From assembly GCA_958298945.1 (NCBI GenBank), contig OY282606.1, positions 86,807,696 to 86,871,695 on the forward strand: a stretch of 64,000 nucleotides of DNA, written 5' to 3'. Below the pieces are notes generated by a model. It saw only the letters and a list, made by a program, of their open reading frames with translations, was not told the DNA's origin and ran no database searches. The DNA comes from Atherix ibis. Lineage: Eukaryota; Arthropoda; Insecta; Diptera; Athericidae. Each line of letters begins with the position of its first letter. Within the stretch, counting starts at the first letter, position 1. Of the stretch, positions 34,815-47,385 are shown piece by piece. Position numbers and translations under genes: made by a program.

Positions 34815-35930
34815 AATATGCGTCAGAGATCAGAAAAGTTATAAAACTGATTTTTTTTAGCAAAAATTTATTATTCATTTTATAGATGAATATTATATGC
34901 TTGAAAGATGTTCCTTTTAGTGAAAGTTTGCAGGAGGATCCTTAATCTCATCGGTTACACTCCTTTAGATGTTATCGATAGTAGCAAGATGTCCGTCTTT
35001 CAAGTGTGAAATGAAGAAAAATCACAAGGACGATCATCTTAGTACAAAATGAATAGTAAGGCTTGTGGACCAAAAAATACCCTTCTCCGGCTAAACTCGT
35101 TTCTGAAGATGGCCGTTGTCATGTTGGTGCATCCAAGTATCTGAAATGTCCGATACGACATGAAGAATCCTTTTTCTGAGCCTTTCAAAAAAACTTGTGC
35201 TTTTTGGAAGTCAAATTCACCAAGCTTACACAAAATTTGACGGCATATCCATGCTTAAAATTAAGCTATACCATTTTTCTAAACGCACTACAAAAACACA
35301 ACTTTACTTATCACAGTTTACAGGGTTGCATAATTACTGGACGAGCTTGAAACTTGTACTGCACGTCTAGAAGGTACTCACGCACAAATCTGCAATGTTG
35401 CCAGATCACCCCCAGTGATGCTAATCTTATTAGTTGTCGAATAATCCCTTTTTCGACCTTTTAAAGAACTCACTCATCTGCTTAAATGTTAATCAACACT
35501 CTAACCCTCACTCGTTCCACATTTTTATCGGCCGTTCAAAAAAGCTTCAGTACATCAAAAAACTTGTGCTTTTAGGAAGTCAAATTCACCAAGCTTATAA
35601 CCAAATTTGATGGCATATACGTGCTTCGAATTAGCTTTTCTATTGTTCTTTACGCACTACAAAAACACAACTTCACTTATCACGGTATATAGGGTCGCAT
35701 AGTTACCGGACGAGGTTGAAACTTGTACTGCATGTCTAGAAGGTACTCACGCACAAGTCTGCAATGTTGCCAGATCACTCCCAGTAATGCTAATCTTATT
35801 AGTTGTCAGTCTCACACAGCATACATAAAAAAGGAATTGGTGTGGTGAAACATAATTTTATTGGGTTCGTTTTAAGTACCTTCTAGATTTGAAAGTTTCA
35901 ACCACGTCCGGTAACTACGGATAAGCTCTA
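34815..35930 (-). pseudogene. Rearranged mariner remnant with tandem duplication
   Basis: The left edge CAGAAAAGTTATAAAACTGA resembles the mariner scrap at 11870. On the minus strand 34933-34990 gives HLKDGHLATIDNI, a mariner C-terminal pattern. The YAIKFGYKLGEFD-like start of a mariner N-terminal domain, with its leader, occurs twice about 362 bp apart (35175-35440 and 35537-35805). A segment of that leader (35701-35748) is also present inverted at 35875-35917. The catalytic core is gone. Confidence 0.55.
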
Positions 35931-38045
35931 GACGCAATATTACTGATTTAACTTTTATCCACCAACTTTTAAACTAGAATATCGACTTTGAGACTCTTGC
36001 AAATAAAGTCTATTTAGGACATAGTCAATTTAGTCTAAAAAAAATTGCCATTGCTGCCTTCTAAGTTCTAACTATGGTATGCATGAAGCTATTAACTTTA
36101 GGTTGTCATAAATTCAAATTTATCTTAATGGAGGACAAACTTAAAAGGTTTTTCGGAGTTTCCCTTCATTTTTTTTTTGCATCTGCCTAAAAACTAGTTT
36201 TCATTTCTGTCATCTGAGCTGAATGGTCGGTGAATATTTCTCGGCTCTTACTGCGAAAGTGAGGATTCGTGTTAAAAATTCTTATAAACAAAGATGCAAA
36301 TTTTAAATATTTATTATCCCCGAAATGCTTATTTGGACTTTTAAGTATTTCAGCAGTCATAATTGAATATTCTTCAAAAAGGAATCTTGCATAGCTTTTA
36401 TCATAGGATATTTGGATAATTATTAATAATACAAGTAATTAAAATTTCTAATTGCCATTAGTACTTTTTTGAGTCAAGCATTTTTAGTTTTGAATTCGGT
36501 AATTTTGTGTCTAATTTAGTTAATCGACGAAGGGGAAAAAAATTACCCTCAAATCGATTTAAGAGTGCTTTTGTGCAGATGCAATTTGTCTGCAAAATTA
36601 TCGTCCCGATATAGAGTCATTTGGCCGTGAGTATCTGGAATAGGTATGGGAATAATGTGCCCATTGATACATATGAATGAGCAGGGAGGAAAAGGATTCA
36701 ATAAATATAACTGGGGAACTGTTGTTGTCTGTTAAAAGAGTTTGCCATCGTTTCGATAGAATTTCAATTCAATGGCGGTGCAGGCTTATCAATGTGCACG
36801 CGCAATTGTTATGTCTACACTATTTGCCGACGTCTCTCTAGACGGATTAATTTGCAGCCGTTCTCTGCATAATCGATTCAAATATTCCCACATACACCAA
36901 CATAAATTATTATATAAATGATTGAAAATATTTCTATGGCTGTATTTATGTATGCAATTTTAAAATGTTTGCAATCAAAATGCACCACGTTTCGATTGGT
37001 TGAATGCGATGCGTGGCAGTAAATGCGGGTCCGGGTCGTGCATGAAGTACTTTTTTTTACAATATTTTCTTTTTTGTACAATTTAAATTCTTCTTACTTC
37101 CGGCTGAATTTAAGTACATATTGCCTTATGTTTTTTTCTTGTTGTTTGTTTTGCACCAACAGGCATTTTCTGTTGATAATGGAATAACATTCTGGTGCCG
37201 ATGACGTCAATCTACAACTGTCCCAAGATTATTTTTTCGTTAAAATTGTTGAGTCTTTAGGCCAATACAACCCTCCTCTCTTTAGATAGAAAAATATTTT
37301 AAAATTTTCTCTAAATAGTCAACTTTCAAAATTATACGTTAAATATTTTACAAACAATATTTATAACAAAAACTGTCTTTGTAATATTTATCATTTCATG
37401 TAAATATCAATTATTGTCAATGTACGCAAACATAAATATTATATTTAAAATAGTAAATCTAGAAATATGTTTTTCTTTTCGAATCGGTCGTTTTAATATT
37501 TTGAATATTGTAATTGATAAGAAATTTATAGTATGATAAGGAATTTTTTCATTTCCCAATGCAACAAATGTCTGTGAGTAACTTTTTGAACAATTCAACT
37601 GATTATAAATTATTTATAAAAGCCAATTTATTATCTATAATTTAGAATATTTCTATTTTTACATATTATTATATATGGTATAGTAAAATTTTGACATTTT
37701 CAATAAAAATTTCCTATAGAAAATTGTCGTTTTTCAAGGAAACAAAAATTTACTCAGTCCCTCATTTGAGTATGCAAAAAATAAATTTTTTCATATGATA
37801 TTTTTATAATACACTCTAATCATTAAAGCTATTTTTGGAATTAGGCTTTTTTTTATAAATATTTTGTGGTATAATCTTATTCGATAATTTACCAAAAAAA
37901 TTCATTTGTAATTGAAATTTATTATATCTCATAAATGGACATTGAAAATTGATCTATTACAAAATGTTCAAATATAATCTTGGAAATAATTTAGCTAAAA
38001 GCTTATATGTAAATATTCAGATTTCTGAGTAGTCCTTTTAAAGGA
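35931..38045. other. Unannotated DNA
   Basis: No gene or recognised repeat. The part at about 36,560-37,030 is less A+T-rich and may be older single-copy sequence. Confidence 0.4.
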
Positions 38046-38380
38046 TAAGACATTTTCTATAGGAGTTTTTGCAACTTTCAATAATACGAGTATCTGTCAA
38101 AACGCACATGTCATAATTTTATTTTTACAGCTGTCAAGTATAAGGTAAGATAGTACAATATTATTTCTTGATGAGACATTTTAATCATCCAAACTTACTA
38201 CATAAACGGGCATTCGGTAAAACTCTCGAAATTCCGAAAATCATCTTGTTCGTAGGAGCACATTTAGTCACATCTGCGGCTATGTTATTAAACCAAGTTT
38301 TCATCTGTGGGGCGCAGAAAAACCTCATGTGATTTACAAAAGTTGATTCAATTTGAAAAAGTCATGGTTTTTTCTTAGAA

Positions 38381-40459
38381 AGAGGCCGTTTGCGGTGTGA
38401 TTGCATATGCGGATGACCTTCTACTTTTGATTGAGGGGGGGAGTAGGTCTGCAGTAGAGATAGCGGGAAGCCGCTATATGCAGATGGTGTCTGAATGGGA
38501 GAATAGAATGGGAGTGAATGTTTCCGAAAGGAAAACTGTGTGTATGTTGTTGAAGCGTTTTTTGGCATCCATTAGGCCGCCCAACATTCGTTTAGAGGCG
38601 GTCGGGGTCCGATTCGCGCATAAAGTACGTTACTTTGGAGTAAAGGTTGGAGAGAGGCTGAACATTTGGCCTTACTTGCAACATCTAAGGGGGCCGGTTT
38701 GGTTGGCATGCTGGTGCGAGTATTTCGCAAAATATGGGTACTTCGAACCAGAGCGGTGAAAGTCCTGTACGAGAGTGTGTTTGTTCTGTGTGCAAAGTAT
38801 GTGTCGTGTGTGTGAGCTGACATTATGCGCCACCAGTATGCAAGGGTGGGCATAAATTCAGTTCAGCGTCTGGCTTTGTATGCATGTTTGAATGTATGTA
38901 GAACCGTATCAACCGATGCAATGCGGGTTCTCATGGGAGAAATTCCACGGGACCTGGAGGTGCTGCGTGGAAGCATCCACTACCATCTACGGCGGAGCAT
39001 CCCGCTTGCTGGTTGTCCGGTTACGAATGAAGAGGTTCAGGATCTTAGTACACGCCAGCGGCGTGCACTTGTCCTCAATAGAATATATTATATTTGGCAA
39101 CGTCGATGGAATGAGAGTGTGAATGGCAGATGGACGCACATGTACATTTCGAATGTGTGCTTTATATCTGCGTATGGGTTTGAATTTGGTCTGTATCTTG
39201 GGTATTTACTCACAGGACACGGCAATATAAATTGGTTCCTGTACAGGCGTGGTCTAGCTGCGGAAGCTAGATGCCCTTGTGGGGCGGCGGAAGAGAGTGC
39301 CAAGAACCTTCTCATTGAGTATAGCCTGTACGGAGATTTGCGTGACCTAGGCGCATGGGGAATCGTGGTGAATGATGAGGGTGTGGATGTGAGTGGTGTG
39401 TTGGGTGTGAGAGATAGGTACGAATGCCTTAATAGATTTGCCGTGGCACTATTTGAGAGGAGAGCCAGAATGGTGCGTGAATGAGTTTGTGAATGACACG
39501 CAGGGTGGCTACAACCGGGTGACAGACCTAGGTCGATTCCGGTTGTACTTTTGGACCTGGCGAACCCGCGTACCTGAGCTGGCTTAGCGATGCCTAGGAA
39601 TTTACAAGATTCCTGACCGTAGCTCAATGAGCGGAGTACAAACCGAAGTACTCTTAAAACAAAAATTGGTACCACGGGAATCGGGCTGCCCCATGGTGTG
39701 GGACTATAAGGCATCCAGTCTGCGGTAGGACGACACAGACTATAAGGAATCCAGTCGGCGGTAGAACAACTGTTGGGATGCTGCTTTCGATGGTAGATGG
39801 ACGCTGAGATTGGGTACTACCTACCCCAATTGATTGGTTTGAGAGAACGATATGAATATTTTAATATATTTGCCATGGTAATTTTTGAGAGGAGAGCGAG
39901 AATGGTGCGTGAATGAGTGTGTAAATGGCAGGCAAGGTGGTTGCGATCGGGTGAAAGACCAAGGTTGATTCCGGTTGTACTTTCAGGTCTTGCCGAACCC
40001 GCGTAACTGAGCTGGCTTAGCGGTCCCTAGGAATTTACAAGATTCCTTACCGTAGCTTAATAAGTGGAGTACAAACCGAAGTACTCTTAAAACAAAAATT
40101 AATACCACGGGAGTCGGGGTACCCCATGGTGTTAAAACACACTATGCTCAACAACGGTGAGATGCCATTTGGCAACCATGTGGTGGCTGTGGTTAATACC
40201 CATATCGCGGGTACAATCTCTGTATCGCGGGTGGGAGATAACCGGCAATAACTTGCAAATTATCTCGGGCACTGTAACAGCTAATGACAGTAGAGGTTAA
40301 GATAGTCTCCGCTACCAGCAGGTGGAATAGTTAGCTTGTAACTGATTACTAACTGTTAACTGCCAGCAATATTGGTGCGTTGAGTGAGCGTCACTCAATT
40401 CCTATAGTCGTAGGCGATTCGTGGTTTTACGTTAAAGACAACTAAGTCACGTTAAATAA
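38381..40459 (+). mobile_element. R1-like LINE fragment, duplicated 3' end
   Basis: It is 5'-truncated, starting just upstream of the reverse transcriptase YADD box. The C-terminal codons and the 3' untranslated region are present twice: about 39405-39770 and about 39835-40459 share ATTTGAGAGGAGAG, ATGGTGCGTGAATGAGT, CGAACCCGCGTA, CTGAGCTGGCTTAGCG and GAGTACAAACCGAAGTACTC. The 3' end AAGTCACGTTAAATAA matches the fragment ending at about 46565. Confidence 0.8.
38387..39484 (+). pseudogene. R1-like LINE ORF2, 3' part
   Basis: The reverse transcriptase copies element RNA at the target site. AVCGVIAYADDLLLLIEG contains the YADD catalytic box (38406-38417). SEWENRMGVNVSERKTVCML, VRYFGVKVGERLNI and a stop near 38757 follow. 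A second frame (38825-39484, 219 residues) has LALYACLNVCRTVSTDAMRV, LAGCPVTNEEVQDL, LLTGHGNINWFLYRRGLA and RCPCGAAEES, the usual R1 C-terminal region. The closing His and Cys of the zinc knuckle are replaced (Asn and Tyr). N-terminal endonuclease and the first half of the reverse transcriptase are missing. Confidence 0.85.
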
Positions 40460-40850
40460 TATATTATAACTGTTTTTTATTAGTAAATGATCATGGCGGG
40501 GTCATTGTAGTGAATTCTAAACTTTTTGTGGCTGAAATTAAATGAATTGAATCTGAATGAGCTTTGGTTTCAATAAAACAGCACTACGAGCCATCGGCTT
40601 ATTACCCACTAAATTTCGTGATGGAATAATCTCACGAAACACTGCTTTGAATTGACGGCCAAGATCTTGCAATTTGACACCGTTGGAAATTTTACTTTGG
40701 AGCTATTTGAAAAAAAGTGTACGTCAATCGTTTAAGAAGAATTGAATACCTAAATACTAAAATTCGAGATAAGAAATTGCGGCCATTGATACACTTTTAT
40801 TAAGGAAAGCCATCGCAATTCTCGTAGTAGCGAAGCAGGGCCTACAAATT

Positions 40851-42516
40851 GAGTCGTCGTCGTCGTATAAATAATATTTTTTTCAATGCATAATTTTTAT
40901 AGGTTTAACTTTTATTTTCAATAACTATATCTAATAAATAGGTTTTTGTATAGGCAGTTATATATAAGATAAGGCAATAAATAGTAAAAGTAAAATTGCA
41001 GAAAAGAATAAACGTGAAAAGGATGAAGGGAAAGGAAATTAACGAATAGGAAGTTCTACAGGAGCTCTTGCAATTACAATTGTACTCAGCGCAAAATTTG
41101 TCGGCTACTAAAGGCATGCTGGCATACTTCCATTGAAGCAGGTAAAGAGAAAAAGAAAAAATGAAATTCAAAACAGAGGACCAACGAGATCAAAGAAAAA
41201 ATTGGTGGGGTGGACCGCTGGCTATTGTAGAGATAGCTCAGGTGTTACCTCTCCCTACCTATAGCCATTTACCCTTAATCTCCCAGGATACTCCTAAGTC
41301 AATTGTTTGAAGTATTTCTATTATGCCAGTAAAAATGAGAAGACAGTTACGACGATGATCCTGTTCACGGCATTCCCTAGTCCATTATTAAAATTAATTT
41401 CTAAAAAACATTCTCTCCCAAATGTTTATATTTTAATAACTTTATGATTTTAATAATTTTATTTATATTGATTTGGTGTTTAAATTAAAAGCTGCTGCCG
41501 ACAGACACTATCTCCGTACGATCTACCTTACGTGTGCACTAAGAGGTACCCTAAGCCTATTGGTCATATCTTTACCTTATAACCACAAGTGGTAATGGAG
41601 CTGAACATTTTAACGATTTACCACTTCTACTGCAATAACCCTCAACTCAATATTTTTTTATAATTTTGGTTATTGAAACTTGGAGCAACAAAATTATGGC
41701 TTGGAATTAGAAAACCGATGGATAATGTTCACACCTCAGAATGTCCACACGCTTTCCAATATCCACCTTGAATCCTACGCTTGAAACAGTCAGGGCCCAT
41801 TCCGAAGAAAGAGCTTCCCCCCAACCAGGAGTTCATTTTTAAAACAGATTACTCTAAATAAGGAGCGATCCGCCTTTCGAGTTCTCATAGGAACACCTAC
41901 CAGAATTTCAGGATTCGTACCCCTAAAGCACTGAAGGTATCAAAATAAATTGCATTTGCATGTGAATTCTGTGATTTATCCACTGTCGAATAACTACTTT
42001 TGTCACTTGGCAGCTACTGGCCATCTTTGGCATTATAAGTTGGTCGGGTCTTTTAGAGACTGATTTCTACCATTTGCCGAAAGAAGCACCTGTTGACTTA
42101 TGTAATTTTTCACTGGCATTGTTGCCAAATGCAACAAAACCAAAAAAAAACCAAGCAAAATTCCTTTGAGTTCAGTATTGCCAACTTAATTTCAAACAAA
42201 AAAAAATCACCGAAACTCCACCATAACAAGTTGTATTAAAAACAAATGTGCAAATGCCTAATCAAACTTCAATTCGTTAATTTCAATATTACTTTGGATC
42301 CTTCTCAGTCTGGCTGAGTTCAGTTCCTTGAATTAAGGGATGTAATAATAAAGATCATCATCACCATCTTAGGGGCACTCAAAATTTTTTTTAACAAACA
42401 GTGCCGATGGGCGGTATTGGGAAATGACCGAGGAGAGATATAACAACTGATTTTCTCCCATTTCAGTCATCAGTCAGCTCCACTCTCTTTATTCCTTCTA
42501 ATTTTTTTTATATATC
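40851..42516. other. Unannotated DNA
   Basis: No gene is recognised. Confidence 0.4.
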
Positions 42517-42518
42517 TA

Positions 42519-43662
42519 CCAGGTGTTTAAGCTTAAATCCGCTGTTTTTTAGTCAAAAAAACACATGTTTTTTTTTTTCATAGAAAGCAAAAACAAATTT
42601 ATTCAAAGTACTTGCCTTCGCTAGTTACACATTTTTCCCATCTCTCGGGCAATTTGTGGATACCACGCTAAAAAATTCCTTCTCTTTCGAGGCAAACCAC
42701 TCATCAAGCCATTTTCGGACGTCTTCGTAAGAATCGAAGTGCTGCTCAGCGAGCGCGTGGCCCTTCGACGAAAACAGGTGGTAGTCGGAAGGGACCAGGT
42801 CTGATGAATAAGCGGGGTCGGGTGGCACCTCCCAGTTGAGTGTCTCCAAGTAGTTTTGGACCATTTTTGACGTGTGAGATGGGTGCGTTGTCGTGGAGGA
42901 AAATCAGCTTGTCATGTCTTGATTGATAATCCGTCTTTTTCCACGAAGAGCAGGGTGCAATTTGATCAGTTGTTGGTAGAAGCGGTGGGCATTGACCGTT
43001 TCACCTGCTTTCAACATTTCATAGTAGACGATACCCTGCTGATCTTACCAAACCCACAGCATCTTCTTCCGTCCGAAGCGATTTGGTCTTGGGGAAGATG
43101 TTGATGGTTGCCTATCGTTCAATTCATGCAGCACCCATTTTCCGATCTTTTCAATATTCCCCATGGCATGCAGATGCATGAAAATGGCTGGTTGAGTAAC
43201 ATCCAATTACTGCGCGAGCATTTTTTGCGATTTGGTATCCTCGTCGTCCAAAAAAGCCTGCAATTGATGGTCCTCGACCTTCCTAGGCCGATTTTCACGC
43301 TTCTTGTCCCACAAGTCAAAATTGCCGTCTTTGAGCAGACGAAACCAATCTCGGCATGTTTTTTCCAATAAAGCACTGTCATCATAGGCCTCCATAAGCA
43401 TTCGATGTGATTTGGTATACGATTTCTTCAAATTGAAGTAGAAAAGCAGAGCTTCCCGCATATGCTCTTTTTCTGGCACATAACTAGACATGATTACCAA
43501 AGGAAAAATGTATGTTGTTGTACGAAATTGCTAACAATGTGCACTGATTAATGTTGACAGATGTCAAACTCATAAAATAAAAGTATGGTGTGCCCATTGT
43601 AGCTTAATACGCTCACTCACGCCATCTATGACCAAACAGCCTATTAAAGCTTATACACCAGG
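42519..43662 (-). mobile_element. Mos1-like mariner, copy D
   Basis: Both ends are well preserved: CCAGGTGTTTAAGCTTAAAT on the left with TA at 42517-42518, and the right end reading CTGGTGTATAAGCTT in reverse complement, followed by TA at 43663-43664. Length is 1,144 bp. Confidence 0.92.
42599..43491 (-). pseudogene. Mos1-like transposase, copy D (first Asp deleted)
   Basis: This copy has the best N-terminal DNA-binding domain of the four: from the ATG at 43491, MSSYVPEKEHMREALLFY, KTCRDWFRLLKDGNFD, RPRKVEDHQLQAFLDDED. A frameshift near 43207 follows, then WVLHELNDRQ is joined directly to PSTSSPRPNRF, removing the GDEKW segment with the first catalytic Asp. The HDNA region is frameshifted. 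The C-terminal frame (42625-42864) runs VQNYLETLNWEV, SSDLVPSDYHLF with the third Asp, and GHALAEQHFDSYEDVRKW, and then frameshifts before the end. Confidence 0.9.
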
Positions 43663-43664
43663 TA

Positions 43665-45977
43665 CAATTTGTTTAAAAATATTTTGTATTATTCAATTTA
43701 AAATTTTGCATTTTACAATTTTTTTACCTTTCAAATCCCTACGTGTATCACCATTCCTTTTTCCACCAGGCTTGTGGCCTCTGTTTACCTTTTCTTTTCG
43801 TTAAATTTTATCTGTTTACCTTTTCTTCCGTTCTTTTTTTCTCTAAATTAACACCTTTGGCGTTTTAAGTTTTTCTTATGAGTTTAGGCATGATTTTTTT
43901 TGTTGCTATGGTGGCTGTAATTTTGCCAAGCTTCGAAAACACCTCTCCCCCCCCCCAAACAAGAGGTCACAGAAAAAAAGCTAGCGACAAGCATGGTATT
44001 TTTTTCTGAGTATGGTCGTAATTAGCCGTGCTCCTGTTGAACTTCACATTTTTTAATTCCAAATTCTTATACCTTCTTCATCCCAGGTAATAATTTTCAC
44101 TGTTTCTCAATAAAAACGGTTGTTCTATACGAGGCAGTATCTCCATCACTTAGTAATGCCATAATATTAGCTAGAGGAAACATTTCCAGAAGGATTCCGC
44201 ATATCCATTCATATTTGATATGTCGTCCCTGCAGCCTATCAATCTTAATTTAATAATAATCCTTGCAGACCTAATTTTAATTTATTTTAGTTTATAGGCT
44301 CAGCGGAATAACTTTAATACTTACGCCTGCACATACGTTAAATTACCATTTTGGTCAATTTTAAATTTTAATATTTTTACAAATAAATGTTAAAGGTCTT
44401 AAAAACTATGCATATCCTTGACGATATAGTAAATAATTCTTGACACACCTGTTATTGGATAGATTTTTTTTTCAATTTTTGCAAATTATATTCAGAATTA
44501 TAAATAATCATAAAAATTATAATTAAATAATTATTTTTTGAAGATACATTTAAGAGCATTTAAGAGATACTTTCCTCCGGTGTTTATTTTGAATACCGTA
44601 TTTATTATTTGTAGTGAATTGCTTCCGCGTTTGATAAAGCGAATCTTATTTACGGAGTACATTATGATATTTGGTTCAGTGTGCTTTCATACCAATGATG
44701 ATAAGCTTATTCATCTGTGCAGACGCAAATATTTAAATTGTCTACAATGCACTAAATGGAACTGAATATGAAAATTATTATCTTTGTGAGAACCTTAATT
44801 CGATGCGTTCACTGAACTCAGGGTCGGGGCCGGTCTTTATAGCAACTTCAATGCCACATAAAATAATATAAAAAGCATAATTTGTTTTTAATACAATAAA
44901 TATAATGTTTGGAATTTATTTGAGAATGAAAACTTCTAGAATTTATCGTAACAAATTTAGGTTTTCAAAAAAGAAGCTTGTTTATATAATTCATCATGAA
45001 AAATAATATAAGTAAATAGTAAAAGTATTTGAAGTCAATAGCAAGGAAAATTCTCAGAATTAGAGAGATTTCCACTTCGGTAACCAACATCGTCCTTGAC
45101 GTCATTCCTGTGGCATTCAACTCACTATTTCCCTTATTCTAAATTAATGTCAATTAACTTAAAATTTCTTTTTGAATAGGACTTTTTAGCTCTTAAAGTT
45201 CCTAGTTCTCTCTTTAATTTTATAACAGACATTAATATTCTCCGCAAAATTTAACTACTTCTGAATAGTCTTTCCAACTAACTATCAACCAGTTCTATAA
45301 GGAAAGCTGACAATGGTTACCTACACGTAACATAAGATCACCAACTGTCCTCATAGTTGTGGCGGTACAAAATGACGTCTGTATCTTATGTCAGAAACCG
45401 TACAGTAACATCGAAAAATATAATAAAATAGCAATTGTGTAATGTAACGTGTTTGATGGAATTCGAAAGCTGCATAAACTTCAGAGCGCGAGGATCGACG
45501 CTCTGAAAATGGACGGTAAAGAAAGAACAGCCCTGCAGTGGTCCTATTACTTCTGCTCACTATTGGCTTTTGGTAGTTAGTCTTCAGCTCGCAGACCAAA
45601 TGACAAAGGCAGTGCTCATCGCGGAAAGGAAGTGCAGAGAGAGCATTACCAGCACATTTGGTGAATATGAGATGATCTCGATACCATCTCGATACCATCT
45701 CGACGCGAGACTGCCATCATTATTTTAGCATCACGCTCGCTTCTTTTTCTCTAGGTACTACGACCACCTAATATACCTAGAGAAAAAGGCTCCGAGGATA
45801 ATGATAGTATTGTCGCACCAAATGATGAATCATGGCGGATCCAGACAGAGTAGGAAGACCCTATTGATGACCGTGGGGAGGTCGATCTTGCTCAATGCTG
45901 AGGGTAGTTTGCACATTCCACACCGTGTTGTACGAAGTCGTGTGGGTTGGGGCTTGAATGACACCAATCAAAATTTT
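43665..45977. other. Unannotated DNA
   Basis: No gene is recognised. TGTTTACCTTTTCTT repeats at 43780-43830, a perfect 14-bp inverted repeat (45743-45756 with 45775-45788, CTTTTTCTCTAGGT) and a short CTCGATACCAT triplication at about 45677-45705 are the only structures seen. Confidence 0.4.
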
Positions 45978-46565
45978 AGCAGAGGAACGACACGGACTAT
46001 AAGGAATCCAGGCGGCGGTAGGACAACTGTTGGGATGCTGCTTTTGATGGTAGATGGACGCTGAGATTGGGTACTACCTATCCCAATTGATTGGTATGAG
46101 AGAACGATATGAATATTTTAATATATTTGCCATGGTACTTTTTGGAAGGATAGCGGGAATGGTGCGTGAATGAGTGTGTAAATGGCAGGCAAGGTGGCTG
46201 CGACCGGGTGAAAGACCAAGGTTGATTCCGGTTGTACTTTTAGGTCTTGCCGAACACGCGTACCTGAGCTGGCTTAGCGGTACCTAGGAATTTACAAGAT
46301 TTCTTACCGTAGCTTAATAAGTGGAGTACAAACCGAAGTACTCTTAAAACAAAAATTTCTACCACGGGAGTCGGGGTACCCCATGGGATCTGGTGAGATA
46401 TACTGGTAATTATCTTGGGCACTGTCACTGCTTATGATAGTAGAGGTTTAGATAGGCCTTGCCACTAACTGTTGTAGTAATCAGCTTGTAACTGGTTGCT
46501 GACTGTAAACTGCTAGTAATGGTGGTTTTCTGTTTAATGACAGATAAGTCACGTTAAATAAAATA
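45978..46565 (+). mobile_element. R1-like LINE, 3' end only
   Basis: The fragment is closely similar to 39730-40459 (GACTATAAGGAATCCAG, GGTAGATGGACGCTGAGATT, CTGAGCTGGCTTAGCGGTAC, GAGTACAAACCGAAGTACTC) and ends AAGTCACGTTAAATAA. It holds only the last codons and the 3' untranslated region. Confidence 0.8.
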
Positions 46566-47385
46566 ATACTATTATCCCAATTGTTTGTATGTAAGGTAGT
46601 AAATAATACTACTTATACATGTGTCAGTTACCATTTTATAGCGCCACGATCACGAGGCCATTCAGCAATCTCGTAGTACGTTTAGAAAGCTATCTAAGCG
46701 AGACTGATCTGTGGTTAGTAGGATAGGATAGTGAGAAGATTCAAGAGGAGACTAGATAATAGAGTGCCCTGATCCAGGAGCTCTACAATGCAAGAATCCT
46801 GCTCGCGCAGTAACTCATGGTCATGTGGCGTTATGCCAGGCTTGGAATAAAGGACAATTAGTGGCCGTATATTAATCTAGATTCTGAAATACAAACGCGC
46901 CCAGAAATTTACTATGAATGTTGGATAGACCGATTTATTGGTGATTACCCAATGCGTCATGTGTCGTTATTAGTCCAGTCACCATATCTGCCGATGGTTA
47001 ATGGTGTTAGTTACCATTTTTTTAGTAGGCAATGAAGATTCGGAATAACTGTGAGCACTGACCGATGGATGCAAAATTCGCACATGTTCCAGCACACAAC
47101 GCAACTATATCAAATCACACTAAGTACTGGGTCACTCGATGAGCCACAAATTGCCTTGAGGTCTGTAAAGCTGTCTCTAAAAATAAAAGTATTTTGATGG
47201 CTGAGAGTATTGATCATAATTTCGATTGCCCTTTTGATGGCCTATAGATCTCCATAAAAAGAACATTTAACAATGCAGTGCGCTGATGTTCAAGACAAAA
47301 AGTTCGACGACCCAAAAAGGTGTAGTATCGGTAGCAGCATCCGTAAGTAAGAGTCGTTGATATCTTGATCTATTCAACTATTTAA
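46566..47385. other. Unannotated DNA
   Basis: Moderately G+C-richer; possibly more LINE debris, but no motif I can support. Confidence 0.35.

Larger units (their letters stand above)
38046..40850 (+). repeat. Dispersed repeat F2, second copy, split by a LINE
   Basis: The left part (38046-38380) matches 29196-29520 and the right part (40460-40850) matches about 29540-29930: TATCTGTCAAAACGCACATG, ATTTACAAAAGTTGATTCAA on the left, ATGAATGAGCTTTGGTTTCA and GACGGCCAAGATCTTGCAAT on the right. The interval is the R1-like LINE, so F2 was here first. Confidence 0.7.

Noticed and set aside
45351..45698. 115-residue minus-strand frame
   Set aside because: No recognisable motif; may be retrotransposon debris but I cannot support it.
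45743..45788. Perfect 14-bp hairpin as a terminator
   Set aside because: No transcription unit is seen around it, and hairpin terminators of this kind are bacterial.
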